Shown here: one piece after another, positions 1 through 5,551 of the stretch
Layout of the letters: every line of letters begins with the position of its first letter
Position numbering within the stretch: the first letter of the stretch is position 1
Assembly (NCBI GenBank): GCA_030698575.1
Contig: JAUYMQ010000034.1
Location: 1 to 6,950, forward strand
From: Deltaproteobacteria bacterium
GTDB lineage: Bacteria; JAUYMQ01
Length of the DNA stretch: 6,950 nt
Direction of reading: 5' to 3'
Program-made: the position numbers and the translations under genes
Notes under the pieces: generated by a model
Seen by the model: the letters and a program-made list of their open reading frames with translations, nothing else
Database searches by the model: none
Told to the model about the DNA's origin: nothing

Positions 1-616
1 CCACCATCTCGAGCACGAGCTGCGCGCCCTGGCTGAACTCGTAATCGCCTGCGTACAGGACGACACGTCGCCCCTCCACGGCCAGCGCCTCACGCCAGCG
101 CGCCGCGCCCTTCGCGTTCTCCGTCTGCCGCGACAGATCAAGGCCCGGGTGGATCTTCACGACGTTCCGGACGCCGGCCCCGGCGAGCATCCTTCGATTG
201 TACTCCGAGAGCGCCACCACGCGGTCGCCGAAGCAGAGCCGCGCGACGGCGCCGTAGTCGGCCGGTGAGGAGGAGACGGTTTGGACCGCCGGGCGGCGGT
301 TGAGGGCCCGCGCGATGCGGGCGACATGGGACGTGACCGGGTTGGGCGCGAAGAAGAAGTGGAGAGCGCGCACCTCGCGCGGAAGCTTGAGAAGCGCGCC
401 GAAAATCGCCGCCTTCTGCGCCAGGCCCGGGGAATAGGCGCTCTCGCCGAGCCGGCGGTGAACCGCCACGCGCGGGCTGCGGGGTTCGAAACCCGGGCCC
501 GCGAAGACGCGCACATCGTGTCGGGGCAAAGCCTCGGCGAGGTCGTGAACGAGGTTCTTGCCGCTGTCATTCCAGGGAGGCGAGAGAGGCTTCGAGACGT
601 AGAGAACGGCTCCCAT
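1..616 (-). CDS. GT4-type glycosyltransferase, 3' end missing (runs off left edge)
   Basis: The reading frame opens with ATG at 616 and stays open to the window edge, giving the first 205 residues. It probably transfers a sugar from a nucleotide-sugar donor to a surface glycan or lipid acceptor at the cytoplasmic face of the membrane; donor and acceptor cannot be told. Visible are a first Rossmann domain beginning VLYVSKPLSPPWNDSGKN (about residues 4-21), a domain-closing VVALSEYNRRML (about 133-144), the PGLD turn (157-160) that leads into the second domain of GT4 enzymes, and VVLYAGDYE (185-193), the usual first strand of the donor-binding domain. The EX7E motif would lie beyond the window. 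The start is 9 bases after the stop of the upstream fusion glycosyltransferase, so the two are probably cotranscribed. No strong Shine-Dalgarno sequence precedes the ATG, which suggests translation by reinitiation. Glycosyltransferase assignment is fairly secure; subfamily is an inference. Confidence 0.8.
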   Translation of the reverse strand, partial: MGAVLYVSKPLSPPWNDSGKNLVHDLAEALPRHDVRVFAGPGFEPRSPRVAVHRRLGESAYSPGLAQKAAIFGALLKLPREVRALHFFFAPNPVTSHVARIARALNRRPAVQTVSSSPADYGAVARLCFGDRVVALSEYNRRMLAGAGVRNVVKIHPGLDLSRQTENAKGAARWREALAVEGRRVVLYAGDYEFSQGAQLVLEMV

Positions 617-625
617 CGCGACGGC

Positions 626-2602
626 TCAGGAAGTCCGGAGAGAAGCGATGCGATCGATCTCCCCGGCGAGTCGCGACGCGACCCGGTCAGCGGAGTACAC
701 CTCGACACTCTCGCGCCCGCGCGCGGCGACCGCATCGGCCAGGTCGGGGTGCTCGAGGGCCCAGCGGATCCGCTCGGCCAGCGCGTCGGCGTCGCCCTCC
801 TTCACGAGGAGGCCGTTCCAGCCATCGCGAATAACCTCCCCGATGCCGCCCGCGTCCGACGCAATGACGAGGCAACCCGCCGCCAAGCCCTCGAGCACGG
901 TCACGGGGAGCCCCTCGGTGCGGCCGCCGGGCAGGATGCGCGAGGGCACCACCAGAATGCGCGCGCGCGCCAGCGCCGCGCGCTTCGCGTCGCCGTGCAA
1001 GAGGCCGTGAAAAACGACGCGCCCACCGAGCATCCGCGCCTGGATCCGTAACGCGGGCCTCATGGGGCCGGCTCCGGCGACGTGCAGCGTCGCGCCGGAG
1101 ATCTTCTTCATGGCTTCCAGGAGGATATCGACCCCCTTCACCTCGACAAGCCGTCCCATATAAAGGACACGCTTGCCGCGATCGCAGGCCGGCGCTTCGA
1201 TCCCGTTGATTTCAACGCCCATGGGGATCACCGGCACGTCCCGTGGCGCCAGCCGCAAATCCTGCGATGCGGCGGCGGTGAGCAGTTCGTCGCGAAGCGC
1301 CGCGCTCACGCAGACGAGGCCGTCGCATCGGGTGAGTATCGCCCGTAGCAGCCGCGCGCCGGCATCGAAGGGCCCGCGGTCGCGGAGCGCGGAAAAACCG
1401 CCGCCATGCTCAATCAGGAGATGGGGCTTTCCGGTGAACGCGCGGGCTGCCGCGCCCGCGGCGCCGCCAGGCACGAGCCAGTTCGAAACGATCACATCGG
1501 CCCGCCGCGCCGCCCAGGCCGCCCGCAGCGCGAAAACCAGAAGAAAGGGAACGAGAAACACGCGCGCCAGCGGCGACGCCAGATTCTCTTCGATACCGTC
1601 ACCATAAGCCACACGGTGCCATCGCGCGTGCGGCGCGTAGCCGAAGCGCACTATCTCCAGCTTCCCGTTCACATCGTGTTCACGGCGGGGCGCCTCTCCA
1701 TCCCAGGGTGCAAGAACGGTCACCGGACCTCGCGCCGCCCACCGCCTTGCCAGCGCGCGCACGAAGTGTCCCGCGTGATCATCCTCACGGCGCGGGTAGC
1801 TGGAGGTCAGCACCAGCAGGCGGGGCGTCGTGACAATGCGCTTGCCATCCGAGAGCGGCTGCGCCCGCGCGCGCTTCCACTCCCCGCGCCCGAGGACGCG
1901 CCGCACTATGCCCGCGGCAAGCATCCAGCCGAGGCGGGGGATGACCCGGGGAATCGCGAGGCCGGAGGCGTCCGGGCCGTCGTGATAGATCGGCCGCACG
2001 CAAACGTCGCTCACCCGGAGACCCAGGGCCGCAGCTTTGATAAGAAGGTCGTTCGGAAAACCGTAGCGGGGATAGAGAGCGCCGAGCGGCAGCCGGAGGA
2101 GCGCTTCCCGCGAGATCGCGGTATAGCCGCACTGGCTATCGGCGATCGAAAGCCCTGTGGCGAGCCGCGTCGCGAGGGTGAGAATGGCGTTGCCGAAGAG
2201 CCGGACGGAGGGCATGACGTCCATCACGTCCGGGTGCGAGAGGCGATCGCCCTTCGCGTAGTCGGCCCGCCCCTCGATGAGCGGGTCGAGCAGCGCCGGG
2301 AGGTCGGCCGGATCCATCTGCGCATCGCCGGCCATGACGGCGACGATGTCGGCGCCCGCTTCGAGGGCCCGGCGGTAGCCGCTGACAATGGCGGCGCCCA
2401 CCCCGCCGTTCGATTCGCGCCGCAGGATCTCGGCGCGCCCCACCGCAGGCACGGCGTTGCGCCCGGCCGTGCCGTCCGTGCTTCCGTCGTCGACCACGAT
2501 TACCCGATCGACGAACGCCGGCGTGGTCTCGACAACGTCGGCAACCCGGCGGCTCTCATTGTGGGCCGGAACAACAACGGCTATCTGCTTGCCTCGATAC
2601 AC
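626..2602 (-). CDS. Bifunctional GT2-GT4 fusion glycosyltransferase
   Basis: A 658-residue protein (GTG start at 2602) made of two complete glycosyltransferase modules. Residues 1 to about 240 are a GT2 fold of the dolichyl-phosphate-mannose-synthase/DPM1-like group: VVPAHNE (10-16), DDGSTDG (39-45), the acidic metal/donor site GDAQMDP (92-98), DSQCGY (155-160) and FPNDLL (182-187). No C-terminal membrane anchor follows; a basic linker (about 240-260) leads into a GT4 module from about 261 to 655. There the first Rossmann domain begins LLVLTSSYP (262-270) and includes NWLVPGG (374-380) and EHGGG (398-402). The donor domain has YMGRLVEVKG (481-490), AGAGP (509-513) and the EX7E pair E563/E571. 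The GT2 half resembles polyprenyl-phosphate glycosyltransferases and the GT4 half resembles retaining glycan chain extenders, so sequential action on one surface glycan is plausible but inferred. An ATG at 2623 would add seven residues; GTG at 2602 is preferred because it gives the family-typical MYRGK start and has AAGGAA eight bases upstream. Confidence 0.88.
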   Translation of the reverse strand: MYRGKQIAVVVPAHNESRRVADVVETTPAFVDRVIVVDDGSTDGTAGRNAVPAVGRAEILRRESNGGVGAAIVSGYRRALEAGADIVAVMAGDAQMDPADLPALLDPLIEGRADYAKGDRLSHPDVMDVMPSVRLFGNAILTLATRLATGLSIADSQCGYTAISREALLRLPLGALYPRYGFPNDLLIKAAALGLRVSDVCVRPIYHDGPDASGLAIPRVIPRLGWMLAAGIVRRVLGRGEWKRARAQPLSDGKRIVTTPRLLVLTSSYPRREDDHAGHFVRALARRWAARGPVTVLAPWDGEAPRREHDVNGKLEIVRFGYAPHARWHRVAYGDGIEENLASPLARVFLVPFLLVFALRAAWAARRADVIVSNWLVPGGAAGAAARAFTGKPHLLIEHGGGFSALRDRGPFDAGARLLRAILTRCDGLVCVSAALRDELLTAAASQDLRLAPRDVPVIPMGVEINGIEAPACDRGKRVLYMGRLVEVKGVDILLEAMKKISGATLHVAGAGPMRPALRIQARMLGGRVVFHGLLHGDAKRAALARARILVVPSRILPGGRTEGLPVTVLEGLAAGCLVIASDAGGIGEVIRDGWNGLLVKEGDADALAERIRWALEHPDLADAVAARGRESVEVYSADRVASRLAGEIDRIASLRTS

Positions 2603-2610
2603 GTGCGCGC

Positions 2611-2616
2611 TTCCTT
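2611..2616 (-). promoter_or_regulatory. Ribosome binding site deciding the GTG start of the fusion glycosyltransferase
   Basis: On the minus strand AAGGAA lies 8 bases before GTG at 2602. The alternative ATG at 2623 is preceded by a pyrimidine-rich run (CTCTCCCCGGA) without a Shine-Dalgarno match. The site therefore favours the shorter protein. Confidence 0.6.
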
Positions 2617-2755
2617 GTCTCATTCCGGGGAGAGTGGGCTCGACGGGGTCCGCGCCTGGAACCCGACCGCTTCCGGGCCGCGAAACCCGGACGGCGAGAG
2701 GGCGCTTTTCTTCATCGTTCGCTGAAATGGGAGGGGAAACGGGGGAAGAGGACGA

Positions 2756-2784
2756 AAGCTACCGGAGCGGGCGAATGATATCAA
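2756..2784 (-). promoter_or_regulatory. Candidate sigma70-like promoter for the glycosyltransferase genes
   Basis: On the minus strand TTGATA (2784-2779, five of six matches to the -35 consensus) is followed after 17 bases by TAGCTT (2761-2756, three of six matches to the -10). Orientation and position fit the leftward genes, with an untranslated leader of roughly 150 bases. The -10 is weak and high-GC bacteria often depart from this consensus, so this is only a candidate. Confidence 0.22.
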
Positions 2785-2819
2785 GCCCGGCGTTCGGGCG
2801 CCCGGGACGGGCGGCGGTA

Positions 2820-2848
2820 TTGACTTGAAAATCGACAGCGGGTAACCT
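2820..2848 (+). promoter_or_regulatory. Candidate sigma70-like promoter for the ccr cluster
   Basis: TTGACT (2820-2825, five of six matches) and TAACCT (2843-2848, three of six matches) are 17 bases apart. Transcription would start near 2855 and give a leader of about 285 bases before ccr, containing the A-rich patch and the 11-bp repeats. No better pair was seen closer to ccr. The -10 match is poor. Confidence 0.25.
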
Positions 2849-2937
2849 TCCCCGGCTTGCAGGCCGCTGCTCTAGAGGCCTGAAAACATACAAGAAAACA
2901 AGGAAGAATGAGCCCTTCCGGGGGCCCCCGAGTCTTC

Positions 2938-2970
2938 CTCGACTCTGGCTCGACGCAGGCTCGACAGAGG
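2938..2970 (+). repeat. Three tandem 11-bp repeats, CTCGACNNNGG
   Basis: CTCGAC occurs at 2938, 2949 and 2960, exactly 11 bases apart. Each copy is followed by three variable bases and GG (tctGG, gcaGG, agaGG). A degenerate copy precedes in phase at 2927 (CCCGAG), and CCCGAC follows one base out of phase at 2972. The spacing is close to one DNA helical turn, as seen for arrays bound by a regulator on one face of the helix. The array lies about 170-200 bases upstream of the ccr start. The repeat is seen directly; a regulatory role is inference. Confidence 0.55.
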
Positions 2971-3125
2971 CCCCGACACCGTCGGTCGGGTCCCCCGGCG
3001 CGCTCGTCGGCGCCGGACACCAGTCCAGTTCCCGATCCCGTCGTTCAAGGAATTCACGATCGAGTTCCCATCGACCCCGAGGCCGGGCGACGACGTCGGT
3101 ACGGGGGCGACGACCCGAAAACTCC

Positions 3126-3132
3126 AAGGAGG
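3126..3132 (+). promoter_or_regulatory. Ribosome binding site of ccr (decides ATG over GTG)
   Basis: AAGGAGG ends 8 bases before the ATG at 3141, an ideal spacing. An in-frame GTG at 3135 is only 2 bases from this site and is therefore not the likely start. Confidence 0.85.
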
Positions 3133-3140
3133 ACGTGACG

Positions 3141-4355
3141 ATGGCCGAGAAGCAGATCCCCATCGGCAAGGTGCCGGGCGAAGTGGGTGCGCTGCCCGAG
3201 TCGATGAAGGCCTGGGTAATCCGCGAGGAGCGCCACGGCGAACCGTTGAAGGCGTTCCAGCTCGAGGACATGCCCATTCCCGAGATCGGCGCGACCGAGG
3301 TCCTGGTTCTCGTCATGGCCGCGGGGGTCAACTACAACAACGTGTGGGCCGCGCTCGGCACCCCCGTCACAGTCTCGCAGCTGCACAAGGGCATTGATCA
3401 CCACATCGGCGGCTCCGATGCTTCCGGCATCGTGTGGAAGGTGGGCTCCGAGGTGAAGTACTGGAAGCCGGGCGACGAGGTGGTGATCCACTGCAACCAG
3501 TCCTGCGGCCAGTGTCCTGAGTGCAACGGGCTCGACCCCCTCGCCTGCGCCCAGCAGAAAATCTGGGGTTATGAGACGAGTTGGGGAAGCTTCGCCCAGT
3601 TCACCAAGGTGCAGGCACAGCAACTCCTTCCCAAGCCCAAGCACCTCACCTGGGAAGAAGCCGCCTCCTACGCGCTCGTCTATCTCACCGCCTACCGGAT
3701 GCTCGTGGATCAGTGCCGGCTCAAGGCCGGTGACAACGTGATGGTGTGGGGAGCGGCCGGCGGCCTCGGAGGGTTCGCCGTCCAGATCTGCAGGCTATTC
3801 GGCGCCAACGCGGTCGGCATCGTCTCGAGCGAGGAGAAGAAGAAGCTCGTGATGCAGCTGGGCGGCGTGGGCGCAATCAACCGGAAGGACTATGACTTCG
3901 CCCGTCGCGACAACGAAACGCCCGATCAGATCAAGAACCGCGCCAAGGAAACACGGCGGCTGGGTAAGGCGCTCCGGGAGTTCTGGAACGGCCGCGACGC
4001 CGACATCGTGTTCGAGCACGTGGGGCAGCAGACCTTCCCGGCCAGCGTCATTCTGGCCAAGACCTTCGGCAAGATCGTGATCTGCGGCGCGACGTCGGGA
4101 TTCAATCTCGATTTCGACGTGCGCTACCTGTGGATGCGCCAGAAGCAGATCATCGGCTCCCACTTCTGCAACGCCTATGAGGCGAACCGCGCCAACCAGC
4201 TCATCGTCGAGAAGAAGATCGAGCCGGTGCTCGGCAAGGTGTTCCCCTGGGAGGGCTGCGCCGAGGCGCACCAGGTGATGCACGAGAACAGGCACTCCGG
4301 AAACATGGTGATCCTCGTCCAGGCGGAAAAAGAGGGGATGGGGAAAACCGGGTAG
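3141..4355 (+). CDS. ccr: Crotonyl-CoA carboxylase/reductase
   Basis: A 404-residue cytosolic medium-chain dehydrogenase/reductase. The family reductively carboxylates crotonyl-CoA with NADPH and CO2 to ethylmalonyl-CoA, the committing step of the ethylmalonyl-CoA pathway. Visible are NYNNVW (64-69), GSDASGIVW (91-99), IWGYETSWGSFAQF (141-154), the nucleotide-binding turn GAAGGLG (204-210), FEHVG (291-295), and YLWMRQKQIIGSHF (329-342). Residues matching the family's CO2-binding set (an Asn in NYN, Glu145, His341) are kept, so carboxylation rather than plain reduction is expected. The odd part is residues 118-136: four Cys at 122, 125, 128 and 136 have the spacing of the structural zinc lobe of alcohol dehydrogenases, which the Ccr sequences I recall lack. 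Length is slightly below the usual 420-450. The start is set by the AAGGAGG site. First gene of the plus-strand cluster; another acrylyl/enoyl-CoA reductase is possible but less likely. Confidence 0.88.
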   Translation: MAEKQIPIGKVPGEVGALPESMKAWVIREERHGEPLKAFQLEDMPIPEIGATEVLVLVMAAGVNYNNVWAALGTPVTVSQLHKGIDHHIGGSDASGIVWKVGSEVKYWKPGDEVVIHCNQSCGQCPECNGLDPLACAQQKIWGYETSWGSFAQFTKVQAQQLLPKPKHLTWEEAASYALVYLTAYRMLVDQCRLKAGDNVMVWGAAGGLGGFAVQICRLFGANAVGIVSSEEKKKLVMQLGGVGAINRKDYDFARRDNETPDQIKNRAKETRRLGKALREFWNGRDADIVFEHVGQQTFPASVILAKTFGKIVICGATSGFNLDFDVRYLWMRQKQIIGSHFCNAYEANRANQLIVEKKIEPVLGKVFPWEGCAEAHQVMHENRHSGNMVILVQAEKEGMGKTG

Positions 4356-4543
4356 CCGTCGAGTCAGATCTGAATGGAAACTCCCGCCCGGGCGCGCGCC
4401 GCCAGGGATTCTTCCCGCTCATAATTGACGCGCCGCGTTTTCCGGGGCATCTTCCGCCTCCGGCCGGAAATCGTAAGGCATGCCGCCGGGCAGCTGGCGG
4501 CGCCGGGTCCGGGCTTCGAGGCCGCGCTTCATAAGGAGCGTTC
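4356..4543 (+). other. Spacer between ccr and the hydratase genes, with palindromes and a weak promoter candidate
   Basis: No gene is seen in this spacer. It contains perfect 10-bp palindromes TCAGATCTGA (4364-4373), CGCCCGGGCG (4385-4394) and TCCGGCCGGA (4459-4468), plus a potential hairpin pairing GCCGCC (4482-4487) with GGCGGC (4496-4501). None is followed by a T-run, so no intrinsic terminator is evident. TTGACG (4425-4430) and CATCTT (4448-4453), 17 bases apart, form a weak promoter-like pair. The downstream genes may therefore be transcribed both from ccr and from an internal start. Confidence 0.35.
4533..4538 (+). promoter_or_regulatory. Ribosome binding site of the first MaoC gene
   Basis: AAGGAG lies 5 bases before ATG at 4544 and fixes that start. 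The resulting N-terminus places the conserved FFEDFEVG segment at residues 11-18, as usual for the family. Confidence 0.8.
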
Positions 4544-5056
4544 ATGGCTGTGCACAGGGTCGTTCGTGGCAACTTCTTCGAGGATTTCGAGGTCGGCCAC
4601 GTGTTCAAGCATCACTGGGGCCGCACCATCAACGAGGGGGACAATTCCCTCTTCTCCACCGTCACGCTCAACTATCTCCCCGCGGCGCTCAACAAGGAGT
4701 ACGCGCAGAGCCTCGGCTACGCCGGATGCATCATTCATCCCCTGCTGGTGATGAACGTGGTCTTCGGCCTTTCCGTCGAGGATCTCTCGGAGCAGGCCAT
4801 CGCGCAGCTCGGCTACTTTGACATGAAGTTCGGCGTAACGGTCTATCCGGGCGACACGCTCATCAGCGAATCGACCGTGATGGAAAAGCGCGAGAGCAAG
4901 AGCCGACCGGCCTTCGGCATCGTTCGATTCAGGACGGTCGGGCGCAACCAAAAAGGCGAAGAGGTGCTTTCCTACGAGCGCCCCGTGCTGATCAAGAAAC
5001 GGAGCCACTACGGCCCCGAAGCGATGGCAGCGAAGGCGAAGGAGGGAAAATCGTGA
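4544..5056 (+). CDS. MaoC-like hot-dog protein, N-terminal half of a split mesaconyl-CoA hydratase
   Basis: A 170-residue single hot-dog domain protein. NFFEDFEVGHVFKHHWGRTI (10-29), EGDNSLFSTVTLN (31-43), GYAGCIIHPLLVMNVVFGLS (58-77), YPGDTLISESTV (101-112) and the closing RFRTVGRNQKGEEVLSYERP (128-147) follow the order of the N-terminal domain of two-domain mesaconyl-CoA hydratases (about 340 residues in the family as I recall it). At the position of the Asp/Asn-x4-His pair used for catalysis in the hydratase-2 group it has Asn43 but Ala48, so it probably lacks its own active site and serves as the structural or CoA-binding partner. It ends in a charged tail (EAMAAKAKEGKS, 159-170) where an interdomain linker would be. 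The stop overlaps the next start by GTGA, indicating coupled, probably stoichiometric synthesis. Alternatives are an independent MaoC dehydratase or an itaconyl-CoA-type hydratase subunit. Confidence 0.75.
   Translation: MAVHRVVRGNFFEDFEVGHVFKHHWGRTINEGDNSLFSTVTLNYLPAALNKEYAQSLGYAGCIIHPLLVMNVVFGLSVEDLSEQAIAQLGYFDMKFGVTVYPGDTLISESTVMEKRESKSRPAFGIVRFRTVGRNQKGEEVLSYERPVLIKKRSHYGPEAMAAKAKEGKS
5039..5045 (+). promoter_or_regulatory. Ribosome binding site of the second MaoC gene, inside the first
   Basis: AAGGAGG lies within the last codons of the preceding gene, 7 bases before GTG at 5053. A near-perfect site plus a GTGA stop/start overlap shows that the second hydratase half is translated as its own polypeptide, rather than the pair being one gene broken by a recent frameshift. 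Confidence 0.8.
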
Positions 5057-5538
5057 GCCTCACCGATCCCGGTTCCTACTACGAGAACTTCACGGTGGGC
5101 GATATCTACGAGCACTCCCGCGGGAAGACCATCAGCGAAACCGAGCACCAGTGGCTGACGCTGCTCGTGATGAACACCGCCCAGGTGCACTTCAACCACG
5201 CCATGGTTTCGGCCGATCCCGACACCTACATCGGCGGCAAGCGGATCGTCTACGGCGGCATCGTGCTTTCGACGGTGCTGGGCCTCACCAGCGAGGACTG
5301 CGCCGAGAACTCGATTACCGAGATCGGCATGAACAACGGCAAGCATCCGAATCCGGTCTTCGCGGGCGACACGCTCTTCGCTTCATCGGAGGTGCTCGAG
5401 ACGCGCGACGCCCCGGACCGGGACGATGCAGGCATCGTGAAGTTCAAGCACATGGGAAAGAATCAGGACGGCAAGGTGGTGGTGGAGATCGAGCGCGAGG
5501 TCCTGATCAAGAAGCAGGCCAAATGGGCAAGGAATTGA
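5053..5538 (+). CDS. MaoC-like hot-dog protein, catalytic C-terminal half of a split mesaconyl-CoA hydratase
   Basis: A 161-residue hot-dog protein starting at GTG 5053. SYYENFTVGDIYEHSRGKTI (8-27), the active-site-like segment NTAQVHFN (41-48), RIVYGGIVLSTVLGL (64-78), NGKHPNPVFAGDTLFASSEV (95-114) and PDRDDAGIVKFKHMGKNQDG (121-140) parallel the C-terminal domain of mesaconyl-CoA hydratase. Asn41 and His46 fit the Asp/Asn-x4-His arrangement of hydratase-2 enzymes, so this subunit probably carries the reaction: reversible hydration of mesaconyl-C1-CoA to beta-methylmalyl-CoA in the cytosol. It likely forms a heteromer with the preceding protein, which lacks the His. It ends 13 bases before the lyase gene that uses its product. 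Exact substrate (mesaconyl-, itaconyl- or another branched enoyl-CoA) is inferred from context with ccr and the lyase. Confidence 0.78.
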   Translation: MSLTDPGSYYENFTVGDIYEHSRGKTISETEHQWLTLLVMNTAQVHFNHAMVSADPDTYIGGKRIVYGGIVLSTVLGLTSEDCAENSITEIGMNNGKHPNPVFAGDTLFASSEVLETRDAPDRDDAGIVKFKHMGKNQDGKVVVEIEREVLIKKQAKWARN

Positions 5539-5551
5539 TGGAGGCCAGACG

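Larger units (their letters stand above)
2603..3140. other. Divergent intergenic control region, no convincing gene
   Basis: About 540 bases separate the starts of the leftward glycosyltransferase genes and the rightward ccr cluster. Both strands were read for genes. Only short open frames without codon bias or recognisable motifs occur, such as a 31-codon frame at 2715-2620 (minus) and a 76-codon Arg/Pro-rich frame at 2908-3138 (plus). The region holds weak promoter-like pairs for each direction, a GC palindrome (CGGGCGCCCG, 2795-2804) between them, an A-rich patch (about 2882-2908) unlike the surrounding GC-rich DNA, tandem 11-bp repeats (2938-2970) and a small hairpin (CCGAC-ACC-GTCGG, 2973-2985). 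It most likely carries control elements for both blocks and a long 5' leader for ccr. Confidence 0.6.

Noticed and set aside
281-1051. 256-codon plus-strand open frame opposite the two glycosyltransferase genes
   Set aside because: It spans the junction of two recognisable minus-strand genes and shows only low-complexity Arg/Ala content.
2620-2715. 31-codon minus-strand frame ending 17 bases before the fusion glycosyltransferase GTG (possible leader peptide)
   Set aside because: It has no ribosome site and no recognisable composition for attenuation (no run of one amino acid), so it cannot be supported.
1406-2725. 439-codon open frame on the plus strand, opposite the fusion glycosyltransferase
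   Set aside because: It mirrors a GC-rich coding strand; the translation is Arg/Ala/His-rich with no motifs, whereas the minus-strand protein has two full sets of glycosyltransferase motifs.
2908-3138. 76-codon plus-strand frame just upstream of ccr
   Set aside because: Third positions are only about as GC-rich as the surrounding DNA, the product is Arg/Pro/Ser-rich without motifs, and the ribosome-like site is only 3 bases from the ATG.
4364-4373. TCAGATCTGA palindrome after ccr as a terminator
   Set aside because: It has no unpaired loop, the stem is too short, and no T-run follows.
5030-5060. Frameshift or sequencing error splitting one hydratase gene
   Set aside because: The second half has its own near-ideal AAGGAGG site and GTG start, and the first half has a natural charged tail, so the split looks genuine.
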